A DNA stretch of 64,000 nucleotides from Ascarosepion bandense (lineage: Eukaryota > Mollusca > Cephalopoda > Sepiida > Sepiidae), in contig JBBBDQ010001688.1 in NCBI GenBank assembly GCA_037127315.1, positions 2,512,501-2,576,500 on the forward strand, in the 5' to 3' direction. This document shows positions 1 through 12,530 of this stretch, piece by piece. Below the pieces are notes generated by a model that was not told where the DNA came from, did no database searches, and saw nothing but the letters and a program-made list of their open reading frames with translations. Made by a program: the position numbers and the translations under genes. Positions within the stretch are counted from its first letter, which is position 1, and every line of letters begins with the position of its first letter.

Positions 1-373
1 TTGTCAACGAGGAAGCTGTGTTCAAAGTGGATGCCACGTTTGCTCACAGGCGATAAAAAACAACTTGTCAACGATTCAGAGCGTTGTTTGCAACTGTTTC
101 AAGGCAACAAGGAGTTTTTGCATAAATATATGACAATAGATGAAACATGGATCCACCACTTAACCCTGGAGTCAAATTAGCAGTCAGCTGAGTGAACAGC
201 AGCAGATGAAAGCCGTCCAAAGTGACCAAAGACAAACATCAGCAGGCAAGGTTTTAGGCCTTCTTATTTTGGGAGACACAAGGTACTTTTGTTCATTAGT
301 TACCTTGAAAAAGTAAGAACCATCAATAGCGAATATTATATAGCATTATTGATGCCTTTGAAGGAAGAAAATT

Positions 374-404
<31 letters not shown>

Positions 405-760
405 CGGCCACAAATGAAGAAGAAAAAGTGATCTTCACCAAGACAACATACCGTGTTATAAGCCAATCGCAATGATGTCAAAACTACATGAATTACACTA
501 CAAATTGCTTCCGCATCCACCCTATTTTCCAGATCTGGCCCCCAGCGACTACTGGCTGTCTGCAGACCTCAAAAGAAAGCTCTAGAGAAAGAGATTTGGC
601 TCCAATAAAGAAATGATATTGGAAACTGAAGCGTATTTTGAGGACAAAGACAAACCATTTTACAAAAAAAGGCATCGAATTGTTAGAGATGCATTTGAAT
701 CAGTGGATCACCCTAGAAGGAGACTGTTGATGAATAAAGTTGAATTTTGCCTAAAAGTTG
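1..760 (+). pseudogene. Mariner transposase relic, left end outside window
   Basis: Frame 1 from base 1 reads a transposase stretch (LSTRKLCSKWMPRLLTGDKK) and reaches the first catalytic Asp in TIDETWIHH (codon 139-141). A stop follows at about 178. After an expanded poly-A run (377-404) and a one-base frameshift, the second Asp lies in HQDN (442-444) and the third in PDLAPSDYW (547-549). That gives 34 residues between them, the D34D spacing of classical mariner. Late motifs (SFYKKGI-like text near 655-675 and a final MNKVEFCL segment near 730) also fit the family. Mariner transposases cut and paste at TA sites. This copy has stops, a frameshift and a homopolymer insertion, so it is dead. The 3' inverted repeat probably lies near 760-810 but is not clear. 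Confidence 0.88.
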
Positions 761-1834
761 TTGTTTTATTAGTTAGGCCTGGGATTTATTGAGTGATATG
801 TTGTGTTTAATGCCATAAATATTCTATGCACTGTTGATTTTTCTACTAGAGGCCATGTTTAAACAATTTAGTCTACATATATATATATATATATATACAT
901 ATACACAACAAAATTTACTGCAATGTAGTTTAGAATGTAATGTTTTAAAAGCTGTATATTTATTATTATCACTTTCTTCTGAATAAAAAAAAATCAAATG
1001 TTTTTGTTTCATGAAAATAATTTATCAAAATAAAAATCTAAAAAAACACAAACAGAAAGAATTTCTTTCAATTTCATGTTTAGCGCCATCTCCAAATGTT
1101 CTATGCACTGTTGATTATCATGCATGAAGCAATGTTTACCACTTGTTAAAGACAATCTATTCATACAAAAAGCAATATCTGCAAAATATATTTAAATAAT
1201 TTTTTTAAATTATTAAAAACAATCATATTGAATAATTTAAGAAGTCACTTAATACGATATCAACATTTGGAGGTCATGGAGCATTAGGATGGTTATCTTT
1301 ATTTATAATCATTCACTGAAATCCTGCACATACATAGAAAAAAAAAAAAACTCTAAACTTGACAGGATCATATCTTCTAAAGTAGACTTGAACCCCTCAC
1401 AAAATTCTTTGGTGAACTTGAGCAGGCATAGTAGATGTTAGGTAAAAAAATATTATGAAAATTGAAGGGGATGTATTTTCTAAAGACTGACCGTAAGCTA
1501 CATTGGTGAAAAGTTGTTGATTTTGGAGTCATGCACTTGGGTGAGTAAAATAAAATTTTCTATCAGGTATAGGGTTAGTTGGATATCTACTGTATGGAAG
1601 TAATTTTTTAAAAATTTTAAAAATACAGATGCTGTGAGGTCTTAATTTAGAGATAAAATAGGAAAAGTTATAACCCCACCTCTACCCCCCCCCACCGCAG
1701 AATGGTAACGTCTAGCACAAAATAATTTGGCACACTTTCCTAACTAATGAAGGAGAACATCTGTGCCAAATTTTAAATAATTCAGTGTCGTAGAATGCAG
1801 ATTTCAACTTTTTGCTGGTGTTTTGATATAGAAT
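761..1834. other. AT-rich intergenic DNA, no gene seen
   Basis: There is a short TA microsatellite near 873-897. A 17-base word (ttctatgcactgttgat) occurs near 822 and again near 1098 with loosely similar following sequence, which suggests an old local duplication. A run of C lies at about 1685. No coding pattern was found. Confidence 0.5.
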
Positions 1835-2330
1835 GATTCAAATGCCATATAACTACTGAATAATCTTAAAAGAAAAGTAAATAATGGTTCAAGTGACCTA
1901 ATATTTTATTAGGTTTTAGCTACTTCGGCTTCATAAAAGCATAGCTTATGAGGACACTTTCTGATAGAATTAAAAATAAAATTTTAATTTGTTATAGTGA
2001 CCTCTTGCTTTTTGACGTGCAAGACTGTCTTTACAAAAAAAATTGACATGCTTATGTACACACAAAAAATTCAAAATTCTATTTAAAATACAGAGGGTTG
2101 TTGAATTGTAGCAAGCTTTTATACCCTTGACAAGTAAATAGTTTTAATAATATGATTTGGCTGCTACAAATAAACACAGAATTATAAAAGATTTTTAAAT
2201 TAGCAAATTATTCTAATTTAGATTTTAAAAACGAAAACATTTCTTTGTAAATAAAATTTTAGACAATAGTGTCTGTAATATATTTTATTCATAAAATCAT
2301 TAAGAACATTTCTAAAAGAAAAAAGTCTTT
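1835..2330 (+). repeat. AT-rich dispersed repeat (family B), copy 1
   Basis: This segment aligns by eye with 24540-24970. The shared order of words is TAATCTTAAAA, a T-rich spacer, a TTTTATT-AG-TTTTAG block, then AAAATACAG-GG, GAATTGTAG-AGCTTT and a GCTACAAAT/GCTAAAAAT block. A partial reverse copy lies at 8895-8990. No coding capacity is visible, and the class is unknown. Confidence 0.5.
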
Positions 2331-2429
2331 GTTTAATTTTCATATGTCAATCCTTTTTAGCACCCCACAATTTTGGCTTAAAAAAAAAAAACACACAAAA
2401 AAAAAACTTGTTAGATTTTAATTCAACTG

Positions 2430-2790
2430 CCAAGACTTTTTCACAATTGAATGAAATTAATTTTGAAATATTTATTTTTTATGTAATCTTGGTAAAATTA
2501 TATTTTTTTTACATTTGTTACACCGCATGTATTTAATTTTCTTAAATTGAGAATATCTTTTTTGCAGATTTTCATGTTTATATTAATTATAAGAAGTCCT
2601 AGGAGAATTTAGATCAATTTTTAGGGTCAAACAGGACCGCCAGTTAAAGAAAATTGTAAATTAAAAAATGTAATAAAACTATAACATTAATTAAAAAGGC
2701 TTTTTTTTAAAATTTTAATTAGAATTTATAAACTTTAAAATTCTGTATTTATTTGAAGTGGTCAATGATATTATTGTTAAATAAAAACTC
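2430..2790 (+). repeat. Family A fragment
   Basis: It shares the ordered words 'gaatgaaatta', 'acatttgttac', an AGGACCGCC/AGGACTCA-like block and 'gtaataaaactata' with the longer family A copies at 3716, 9236 and 10637. It lacks both ends. This is a diverged internal fragment. Confidence 0.45.
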
Positions 2791-3449
2791 TTTACTAATC
2801 ATAAATGCAAAGGTTTACTACAATTCAGTGAATCACCAGTATTTAAAAAAAACATTTTTGGAACTTTTTTTAGTGTGCATATAAACACACCAATTTTTGT
2901 AAATGCATTATCCATACATGACATCATCAGAAAGAGAAGTAATTGTAGTAAATTTAAAATGTTTTGGTTATTTTTAAATATTTCTTCAACAAATGTCCTA
3001 GAGTCTAACACTGAAACTTCAATGTCTCATCAGGCAGTGTTTAAAGTATTGGAAATCCTTTTTCTTTATATTTATTTAGTTTTGTCAGAGGTGTTGGTGT
3101 GTGGAGTTACTGATAGTGGAATAAGTCTTTGACCGTTGGAATTTTTGGAGAAAGTGTTTCTTAAGTGGTTGATTAATGAGAGTTCTTGATTTCTAGACAC
3201 TTGCAAGTTGTGTTTATCTAGTGACTAGACTATACGTTTATGGGTTTCTTAGGAAGGCAGATAATAGTTGTCGAGGATAGTTTTATTTAAGCAGAGTCTT
3301 TATAATTAATGTAAGTTTGTATATTTAATCTTAACTTTGGTTTTAGGGGATATAATTTTTCTATTAAATTTTTAATCATATCATAGTTTAGAAACTGTTT
3401 TTTCCATTAGATTTTTAATTTTAAATTTCCATTCTTATATCTAGTCAAT
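2791..3449. other. AT-rich DNA, nothing recognised
   Basis: Small opposing open frames at 2799-3132 are low-complexity and resemble no family I know. They are not called as genes. Confidence 0.45.
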
Positions 3450-3605
3450 ATATGATTCATCTAATTATGGTTATGGTTATTAACTTTACTCTAATTATGG
3501 CTATGGTTATTCGAATTATGGTTATGTTTATAAGCCTTACTCTAGTTTTTGGTTATTAACCTTACTCTAATTATGGTTATTAACCTTACTTTATGATTTA
3601 GTAGA
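3450..3605 (+). repeat. Irregular TTATGG / CTTACTCTAA minisatellite
   Basis: Units built from 'attatggttatggttatt' and 'aaccttactctaa' recur five or more times with variation between about 3455 and 3595. It is probably a decaying minisatellite. Confidence 0.6.
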
Positions 3606-3715
3606 TTGATTACTTCTATAAAATTATAAATTTTTTTTGGAGAAAAATTTCTAATTTAATTCTGAATATTAAACCTTACTTTAGAATTTAGCAATTCGAT
3701 ATTATTATAGAGTAA

Positions 3716-5825
3716 GTACGTACAAAATATCGCTATGAAACAGCATAGTATGAATTAAAAAGTTCATAAACTTAATAAAACTAACTTTTTCCATCAAAAT
3801 ATTTATATTTTTATTAAGAGGAAAGATCAAAGCAATTTTTAATTATTTTTAAAATTTTTTGAATCTCTGCTAACATTTTTGAAATTTTGATAGAAAATGT
3901 TGTTTTATTTGAGTTAGCGGCTAAAAAAAAAATTATGCCTTTATTACAATAGGTTACGTGGTAATGCTCATACAACCCACTTTTTTCACGGTAACAAACA
4001 CATTAATTTGAAAATTCTCGCAAAAATCAAATAATGGTCAGATTTGAATGAAACTTTCAGTACTCATTCACAAATGAATGAAATTATTTTTGAAATTATT
4101 ATTTTTTTAAATTTCTTGGTGAAAATATTTTTTTTTAACTCTGTTACCCCCCCTCTACGTAAATCCATGAAATTTTAATAAATTTTAATTAGCTGTATAA
4201 ATTTTTTTTATTAGTTAAATGCAGGACTCATTGGGGCATATAAATCATCTATGTTTTTTATTCTAAAGTGGACAACCTGGCCGAAAATCTGCTCCGAAGA
4301 GTAAAATAAAAATGCAATAAATCTCTGATATAATTTAATTTGATAAACTTTTAATTGCTGGAATAAATAATTATTAAGGACATTATACTCTGAAGAAAAA
4401 AATTTTTTTCGTTTACTAATAAAATTTTGAAATAATTGTTTTTATTTTTTTTTTTTATTATAATAATTCATAAAAGTGTTAAAAATATTTTAAAAACCTT
4501 TTATTAAAACGTTGTTTAATTTCCTCTTACTTAAGAATTGATTATCACATTGCCTATCGAAAATTGAAAAGTTTAATAAAAATCATTCACCAATTTTACT
4601 TTTAAAATAATTAAAAATAATTAAATTTTGGAAATTTTTATTAAGTACGGTGTTCCATACGGATCGAAACAAGTTTCCGTAGAGGTCGTATTGTTTTTAG
4701 AAGTTAACAAGTCTTTGGATGAATTCCCCTTACATCGAAAACTAAACAAACCAAACTTTGATTCTAATTTCATTCTTTTTTTATTAAATTAAAATTATTC
4801 TAAAAGAAATTTATTTTTTTCAGAAAGCATATTAATAATGTAAGATAAATATGTAATATCTAAACATAAAAATATTTAATATTTCAGAAAAATATTAATA
4901 AATAACAGTTCGGTTATTTTAATTTAATTCTTTCTTTTAAAAGAAATTTTAATTTTTATTCATTCAGAAAGTATATTTTTTTATTTATTCAGAAAGCACA
5001 TTTTATTTTTATTTATTCAGAAAGCATATTTTTTTATTTATTCAGAAAGCATATTTTATTTTTATTTATTCAGAAAGCATATTTTATTTTTATTTATTCA
5101 GAAAGCATATTTTATTTTTATTTATTCAGAAAGCATATTTTATTTTTATTTATTCAGAAAGCATAGTCTGGCTATAAATCTAAACTAAAATTCTATAAAA
5201 TGTTATACTTGCTGAAAATATTATGTTAAATTTTTAATTTTACTATTTAGTTAAAAAACAACAAAAAAAAATTTAAATTTCCAAATATTACGTTTTAAGC
5301 TACACGATTTTTTTGTCACTTACGGCCGCCATCCAAACGTCATTCACACCTGCTACTTGTCAACACGTAATTTATCGCCTAGATAAGCGCTGACAAGAGG
5401 GCTACTGTTTTTAAAGAGTGATTTATTTCGTAAATATCAAGTCAGTAAGCACTTAATACTTGTTTGAAATCAGATAAAGGAAGGTTTCAATTATAAAAAT
5501 CAACTTAAATAACGTGTCAAGGAGGTATATTTTTTTTTGCAAGATTTTAAATCAGAAATTTAGCTACTGTTTACATAATCTGTCGATTCGTCAATAATGG
5601 TGGTAAATTTTAAAAAAATTTTTTTTGCAGTTAAATTTTTGATTCCGAGCAATATAATTTCGGTTTGAACTAAACCAGGGTATTTTGCTTATGGTAATTA
5701 GTAAATTTAATCTCTTGGCTTTCAATTAAAGGTAAAATTAAAGCTCCAAGAAAATGTTTTTATTTTTAAAAATTAAATTTAAATTGAGGTATCGAAAATG
5801 CGCAGTGATTTTTGGTACATCCCTA
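3716..5825 (+). repeat. Family A element, copy 1 (about 2.1 kb)
   Basis: It begins with 'aacagcatagtatgaa' and 'actttttccatcaaaat', continues through words shared with the copies at 7800, 9236 and 10637 (for example 'gaatgaaactttcag', 'gaaattttaataaattt', 'gcaggactcattggggca', 'gctccgaagagtaaaataaa', 'aaggacattata') and ends near 'ggtatcgaaaatgcgcagtg'. No open frame is longer than noise. Repeated ends and lack of coding suggest a non-autonomous DNA element, but no class can be assigned. A 28-bp tandem array sits inside it (4960-5166). Confidence 0.6.
4960..5166 (+). repeat. Tandem repeat, about 28-bp unit, 8 copies
   Basis: The word 'cagaaag' occurs at 4965, 4990, 5018, 5043, 5071, 5099, 5127 and 5155, with spacings of 25, 28, 25, 28, 28, 28 and 28. 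The later units are nearly identical, with the core 'cagaaagcatattttatt'. This is a young array inside an old repeat. Confidence 0.92.
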
Positions 5826-5984
5826 TTATAGAGTATATATATATATATATATATAGGGTCCTAGCTCTGGCTCTTGCAGTATTTTTTTTTTTTTTTTTTA
5901 TCTAGCATGATTGTTAGCTCTCTAATGTGCTTGCAGTTTACTGTGGTTTCATGCCTCTGGTTTAAAAGCTTGTTACTGTTCATA

Positions 5985-7748
5985 TATTTAAGGATCTCAA
6001 TTTTTCTTGAAAACAGAGGAAACATGGTTCCTTTATAGATTTAGCTGTTCTTGCTTGTTTAAGGATTTTCTGTTTAACTTTAGGCGTCTTATTTTCGTCT
6101 TTTAACTTCCAAAAGTATTTGGAGAGAGATGTTTTGTTTTTCTTTGTTATTGAAGGATGGGAAGTGATTGTAAAATCGCTTTTTAAATACGTTCATGGTA
6201 TTTCCGATATACATTTTTTTCATCCCTAGGATTCTCCAGGGATGAAATCGAACACATATATATCAGGGATTTCGTTAGACATTTATTGGTCATGGGGCAC
6301 TGGTTAGGGTTTCTACAGTTACAGAGGTTGTTATTATGGGTCGTACTGGTATTAGTTGGAGTTATTTTTGTTGTGTGCTTTTAATATTTTGTTATGTACA
6401 TTAATTATTTTTTCTAAATTATTGGAGCACCTATAGCTTAGTTTAATTGTACTTTTATTGAATATTTTATTTAGAGGGTTATTTTTGGGGAAATGTTTAT
6501 CTATTAGTTGAAGAAATTTATGTCTGAGCTTGAAGTTGATTGATTAAAAGCAGGGTTATACCATATGATTTTTCGGTTCCCATTTTTGCTTTTTGAACTC
6601 CTGAATTTTTCCACAAAGCTAATTTTTGATGATTGATATCCGCTATCTTTAAGGATTTTATCGTAAATTACCTTGTGTTTATCAAATATTTCTTTACTGG
6701 ATGAGTGTGTGTTAATGCAGCGTTCTATCGATGATGGGATGTGTTTGATAATAGATGGTGGGTGGTTAGAGTTGGGGTTTATATATATTGGGTTTGCATT
6801 GTTCTTCATGTAAGGTTGGAAAGTGTTCGATACTAAGTCTAATGTTATGTCTAAAAAGTCTACTTGCTTGATGTTGGTGTTAATCACTACATTAAAACCA
6901 AAGGATTTAAAGACTTTATGAATTAATTTTCTAGTTCTATGAACCTTACCTCCAGTAGATTTATTTATTATCATGAGTCCGTCATCTCTATATAGTCCTA
7001 TATTGTTTGTATCGATTTCTCTATGTGCAGTGAGGTTGTACAACAGGAATAACCCCACCAGATCAAAAGGTTCTGCAGAATCCAGGGCTCCCATAGATAA
7101 ATCAAAATTCTCCACTGAATTTTAGTCCACTGTTTGTTGTCGTGGATGAGAATTGATTTTCTACAGTTCAGGATTATCTTGATTTCATCCTTCGGGATAT
7201 CCAAGTAGAATTTGGCGAATTCCAAGGCGAGGTTAAAGAGGTCCTTAGAAATTGATGGGTAAAAATCCATGATGTCGAACTGTAAGAAAGTGACATTATT
7301 CTTCTCCCCAAGGTTTTCAAACCATTTGATAACATCCATTGTACCCTTCCATTGCGTTAGTTGAATTTTTTCCTTTATTTGCTGGTTGGTTCTTTCTAAT
7401 ATTACTTTGCTAATCCTACCGATTTCCAATTTTGTAGGGTTTATTATTCTCATTAGCAATTTATGGTAAAATTCCGGTTTGTGGTCTTTTAAGAGCACAT
7501 ATGCCTCCTTTGTTGTCATTTTGGGGACTGTCACTTATTTTTAATTTATCCGTAATTTGTTTGTCAGCTTGGTTTATCCTGTCTATGTGGTTTTGGTACT
7601 CCGTGTTGATTTTCCTGTATTTTTTAGTTAAGTTTTTCTTAATCAGGTCTTTGTACTCTTTGGGATCCATTTTGTAGAAATTTGAGGTTTTGTTCGATTT
7701 GACAAAGACCTTATTAGATTTGTTTATGTTACTAACTAGTTTGTCCAA

Positions 7749-7752
<4 letters not shown>
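5985..7752 (-). pseudogene. Penelope-like retroelement relic (RT plus GIY-YIG)
   Basis: Read on the minus strand, three frames in succession give one decayed reverse transcriptase. The upstream part (about 7752-7535) contains FYKMDPKEYKDLI and AKKLKI-like text. The middle (7534-7115) contains VLLKDHKPEF, RIINPTKLEIGRISKVIL and the palm motif FLQFDIMDFYPSISKDLF with its first catalytic Asp. The third (7115-6504) has GLYRDDGLMI, holding the paired Asp, then VDFLDITLDL and IYINPNSNHPPSIIKHIPSS. Past a stop, 6200-5985 reads LSKYFWKLKDENK and CFLCFQEKL, the tail of a GIY-YIG endonuclease. RT followed by GIY-YIG is the plan of Penelope-like elements. Frameshifts near 7500 and 7110 and several stops show it is inactive. 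The upstream end is cut at a TA microsatellite (7754-7799). Confidence 0.72.

Positions 7753-7753
<1 letters not shown>

Positions 7754-7799
<46 letters not shown>
7754..7799. repeat. (TA)n microsatellite
   Basis: An uninterrupted TA run separates the retroelement relic from the family A fragment to its right. Insertion near AT microsatellites recurs in this window. Confidence 0.95.
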
Positions 7800-7801
<2 letters not shown>

Positions 7802-8905
7802 CATCTGTTACCCGACACACTTAACTTCTTGAAATTAAATTCTGTCTGCAAACTTAGTTTTATTAGTTACATTCTCCTTGGAGAATGTAAATTATCTTTT
7901 CTTTTTTTTTTACTTAGGCAATAGCCACTTTCCTGAAAATCTACTCCAAATAGTAACATAAAAAATGCAAGAAAACTAATATTATTTCATTAAATAAGCT
8001 TTTAATTGCTTTTATAAATAATATATATCAAGGACATTATAGTGCAAAGAAAAATTATTTTTTTGATGAATATTGAATTTTTACAGGAAATATTTTCATT
8101 TTTTTCTTTTTAAATCATAATAATTTACAGTTTCAAGAACCTTTTAAAAATTCTTCAAAACTTTGCTGGTGTTAAGTTATTAAATAAAGACTATATTTAC
8201 TAAACAAAAACTGAAAAGCTTAATATAAATCATCATGCTCCAAGACTTAAAATGATTTTATTTTTTCATATGTATAAAATATGCCCATTTTGAAATTATA
8301 GGTTACAATACATATTTAAAAAATAAGATCAATAACTATAGTGAATTTAAAGTCAACATTCCTAAAATTAGATTATGGAGATATTTCCAACATTTGTAAG
8401 ATTACTGTGTAATTAACAATGATGTGAAAAAGACAGCAATAAACATGTAAATAGCTGAGTAGTGCTTGATAAGTGCTTGTGAGGTGTTGAAAGACATGCA
8501 TATCACTACTACTAATCATTTTAAAATTTGTTTTTCTGCTTTTTTTTTTAACTAAAATAAATAATACTTGTTTCAAATCAAATTATATTTTAAATCAGCT
8601 AATATTGATCAAAGTTTCAGAAAAGGTATGTTTTATTTTTGGAAGGTTTAAATATAGAAAATTACATTGTAATGAAAGATGGCTGAAAAGGGCACTAATC
8701 AGCTATTAAAAAAAAAACAAAGAAAACAAAATCATTGATTCTAATCAATATTTCTGTTTGAAAAATGCACCTCAGAGTATTTTACTTAATAAAAATAGTA
8801 AATTTAATTCTTTAGCTTTCAATTAAAGATATGAAATTTTCAACAAAGCTCTTTTATTTTAAAACTTAGGTATCAAATTTTTAGCAAAAAATTGGAGGCA
8901 CCTAC
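7800..8905 (+). repeat. Family A element, 5'-truncated copy 2
   Basis: It starts in the middle of the family ('acatctgttaccc'), runs through 'ctactccaaatagtaacataaa', 'aaggacattatagtgcaaag' and 'agtaaatttaatt-ttagctttcaattaaa', and ends at 'ttggaggcacc', comparable with the AGTGGAGGTACC terminus of other copies. The part upstream of 7800 is missing, replaced by a TA run and the Penelope-like relic. Confidence 0.55.
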
Positions 8906-8990
8906 AAAGTACCTAAAATTCAATAAAATATTACAATGCTTAAAATATTTTAAAGTTTTAAGATTACAGGGTAGTTAAAAAAAAAGAAAA
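8895..8990 (-). repeat. Family B fragment, reverse orientation
   Basis: The reverse complement reads 'aactaccctgtaatctta', a spacer, then 'ttattgaattttaggtactt', matching 24545-24610. It is short and lacks the rest of the family. Confidence 0.45.
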
Positions 8991-9235
8991 TTATCCTAAA
9001 AAGTGTTTATATTAATCATGTAATTTTACAAGTATTTCCTCAACATAAATCTGAGATAGTTTGTTTTCATAAGGTGTTGGTTATTGATAGATGGATCTAC
9101 ATAGCATAAATACAAACCACCCGGGTTAAAAAAATGTTTGTGATATTCTAAATTAAAAATATTTGTTTTAATTCAGATAATCTTCCTCAAATAAAGTTTC
9201 AGAAAAGTGCATTTTATTTTTGAAAGAATTTTTAA

Positions 9236-9601
9236 TAGGTACCTCCACTAAAAAAACAGCGTAGTATGAATAAAAAAAGCTCCAAACTTAATAAAAACAA
9301 ACTTTTTCCATCAAAATGTGTTATTATTAAGGAGAAAGATCAAAGTATTTTTTAATCCTAACACATTTGAAATTTTGGTAAATGTTGTTTTGATTTTAGC
9401 CAGTGGTTAGCCAAATTTTTATGAGAGTTTACAATGGAAAATCTAATATTACGTAACTCAGTACCCCAACCCTATGGAAAACACATTCATTTTGAAATTC
9501 CTGCAAATAATTGTTGGATTTTAATGAAACTTTCAGGACCTGTTCAAAAATGAATAAAACTATTTTTGAGATTACTATTTTTAAAATTTTTAAAAATAAT
9601 C

Positions 9602-9640
<39 letters not shown>

Positions 9641-10636
9641 CATACACACACACACGCGTACATACATACATTCTTTTTTTACATTTGTTACCCACCCTCC
9701 ACATGAATTCATGAAATTTCATTAAATTTTGTAGGCAAAATTAGTTTATTAAAACACAGGACTTATTGAGGAATGTAAATTATTTATATATATTTTATAT
9801 TTGTTTCGAAAAATTTGCTCCCAATAGTAAAATAAAAATTGAAATAAAACTATGACATTTAATTAAGCTTTTGCTTTAATAAATAAAAAATATTATAGTT
9901 TGAAGAAAGAAGAAAAAAAAAAAAAAAAAAAAAAAAAATCGATAATAAAAATTTAGAATTGCTTTCTTTTTTTTTTTAAATCATAATATTTAAAGTTTCA
10001 AAAATATTTTTTAAATATTTCAAAGACTTGTAGATGTTAGATTATTAAGGTATTAACTGAAGACTATATTTACTAATCGAAAATTGAAAAGGTTAATACA
10101 AATCATCGAACTATCATATTTTTATAATAATTTTTTATTATTTTGTGTGTATTTGAAGTTTTTTTTTTGTATCGTAATTCTGTGTGTACATTAAAAAGGC
10201 CGTGTTTCATGGTTTCTTCTTATGGGAAAGAAATTTGAACAATTGTGTCAAATGTAAGCACTTATCTCTCATCTGCTTGTCATCACATATCAAATCATTG
10301 GGAAGGAGGAATCAGAAAAATCAACACCCAGTGATTAAGAAATAGATTTAGTCTAAATTTCATGCTATAAATAAGTAATACTTGTATAAATCAGATTAAT
10401 TTAACATTTGCTAATTTAAAAAGAATAAAAAATAATGTGTCACAGATGTATGTCTTATTTTTGCAAGATTTTTAAAACTGAAAATTAACTTTTGTTTACA
10501 AATGTGTTGATCACACAAAAATGTCCAAAAACTGAAAAAAATCTCAAAATTTTAGATTCAAATCAATATAATTTCTGTTTGAAATACAGAGTATTTTGCT
10601 TAATGGAAATAGTAAATTTAATCATTAAGCTTTCAA
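9236..10636 (+). repeat. Family A element, copy 3 (left half of an inverted pair)
   Basis: It opens with GGTACCTCCACT, then 'aacagcgtagtatgaa' and 'actttttccatcaaaat', and follows copy 1 in order to 'agctttcaattaaaat', where it abuts the inverted copy 4 at another GGTACCTCCACT. A TA/CA microsatellite (9608-9672) interrupts it. No coding sequence is visible. Confidence 0.62.
9608..9672. repeat. TA/CATA/CA compound microsatellite
   Basis: TA repeats pass into CATA and CACA, then CATACATA. It lies inside family A copy 3. Confidence 0.93.
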
Positions 10637-11204
10637 TTAAAATAGGTACCTCCACTCATTTTCGATAACTTTTAAATTGAAATAAAAATAAAATCTTTTT
10701 GAAACTTATTTTACTTTTAATTGAAAGCTAAATGATTAAATTTACTATTTCCAGTTAGCAAAATACTCTGGTGTATTTCAAACAAATTATATTAAGTGGG
10801 ATCTAAAATTTTGAGATTCTCTTAATTTTTTTTAATTTTTCAACCATTTCTGAGCAATAGACACATTTGTAAACTAAAGTTAATTCTCAGTTTTAAAAAT
10901 CATGCAAAAATAAGATATACATCTGTGACACGTTATTTTTGGAAAATGAGCAAAAATTAATGTTATATTAATCTGATTTACACAAGTATTATTTATTTAT
11001 AGCATGAAATTTATTTAACATGACAGATACAAGATAAGATAAATGTATGATAACCGGAATTGACAAAAATACATGAAAAAAGAAAAAAATTATTTTAAAA
11101 ATACAATGGCTCAATGATTTGTATTAAACTATTAAAGTTTGGTTGATAAATATGTGCTTCACTTAATAACCTAACATCTACAAGTCTTTGAAATATTTAA
11201 AATA

Positions 11205-12090
11205 TACAGTGACCCTCTTCATCAGCAACCACCTGTTATGCATGGACAATTTGCTAATGTTAATTGACCATTAGTGAGCATCACCTCCAGAAAGGGACCA
11301 GTGACTAACAAGTGAAAATCACTGGTCAAGCTAACACTTTGAAATTCTAAATTCGGAGAAACTAAATGAGTAATCTATTTCATTTTGATTTGATCTAAGC
11401 CAGGAACACTTTGGAATTGTTTTGTTATTGTAGTGTTATATCAAACTTATTTCTTGTTGAAATGTACATTGCCTGAGTTCCAAACATGTATTGCATTTGA
11501 CATGTTCAAAGGATTTATCCAAGTCTCTGTACTAACTTGGGTAAATTCAGGGATTGGGAAAATCACAATTATGTCCCTTTCTCAAATGTCAATCTCTAAT
11601 ATTCCATTATTTTTTTGTGTATCTATCTACTCTATTTCTATCTGGATATATTTACCTGTTTCTCACCCACGACTGCTGTCAGTTTTTTGTATGTTTTTTT
11701 TTCATGTATTATCGGAAATTCTCTTTTGCTATCACTCACTTCTAAGAAAAACACTAAAACCGTATATGTTGCAAATTTTTCTAACCTACATATTTTGTAA
11801 GAAATGGCTAGTACAGACACGAAAAGAAAAGCAATCACTGATGTTTTTTTAAATTTTAAAATGAATTATGCTGAATAAATTTCTTTAAAGTTAGGCCATT
11901 TTCTTATGTTCTCATTTATTTATTACCTGATTAAATAGTAAAATTCTAATATGTACAGTCTGATGAGTGGAATATAGGTTCCTGGTGTAAATAGGTCATG
12001 ACTATGAGCCTTCAGTGAGTGACCACCTGCCGTATGCGGCCAGTTTTTGATGGCAGTAGAGGTGGTCACATACGACAGGTTCTACCGTAT
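11205..12090. mobile_element. Non-autonomous DNA element with pogo/Tigger-style ends
   Basis: The left end reads TACAGTGACCCTCTTCATCA and the right end, reverse-complemented, reads TACGGTAGAACCTGTCGTAT. Both are followed by a CGACCACCT-like block, the pattern seen in Tc1/mariner-superfamily (pogo/Tigger) termini with TA targets. The flanking family A sequence is continuous across the insertion. The 139-residue open frame inside it (11433-11852) is hydrophobic and AT-driven, carries no transposase motif I can see, and is not called a gene. Confidence 0.55.
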
Positions 12091-12530
12091 TTTTAAAATT
12101 TTATAAATTATTATAAATAGGAAAAAAAAAAAAGAAAGAAAATTCTTTTAAAATTTCATTTTTAATTGAAAATTTATTTTTCTCGAGATTATGTCCTTAG
12201 CTTATCTAATCAAATGAAGTCATAGTTTTTTTGCATTTTTTATTTTACTATCGGGAGCAGATTTTCAGAAAGAGGGATCAAATGGTTAATAAATGATTTA
12301 CATTCCCCAATGAGTCCTGCATTTAACTAATAAAACCAATTCTACCTACAAAATTCAATTTCTTGAAATTTCATGAATTTACATGATGTAATTGATAATT
12401 GTGATTCTTTTATAAATACGCATGCATGAAATGCAAACTGTTATAATTAATATATTAAAAAAATAAAGAAATAAAAAAAATTTTACCAAGAAATTTCAAA
12501 AATGATTTTATTCGTTTTGTTTATAAATCC

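Noticed and set aside
11433..11852. 139-residue open frame
   Set aside because: Hydrophobic, AT-driven composition, overlapped by three other frames, inside a non-autonomous DNA element. No conserved motif.
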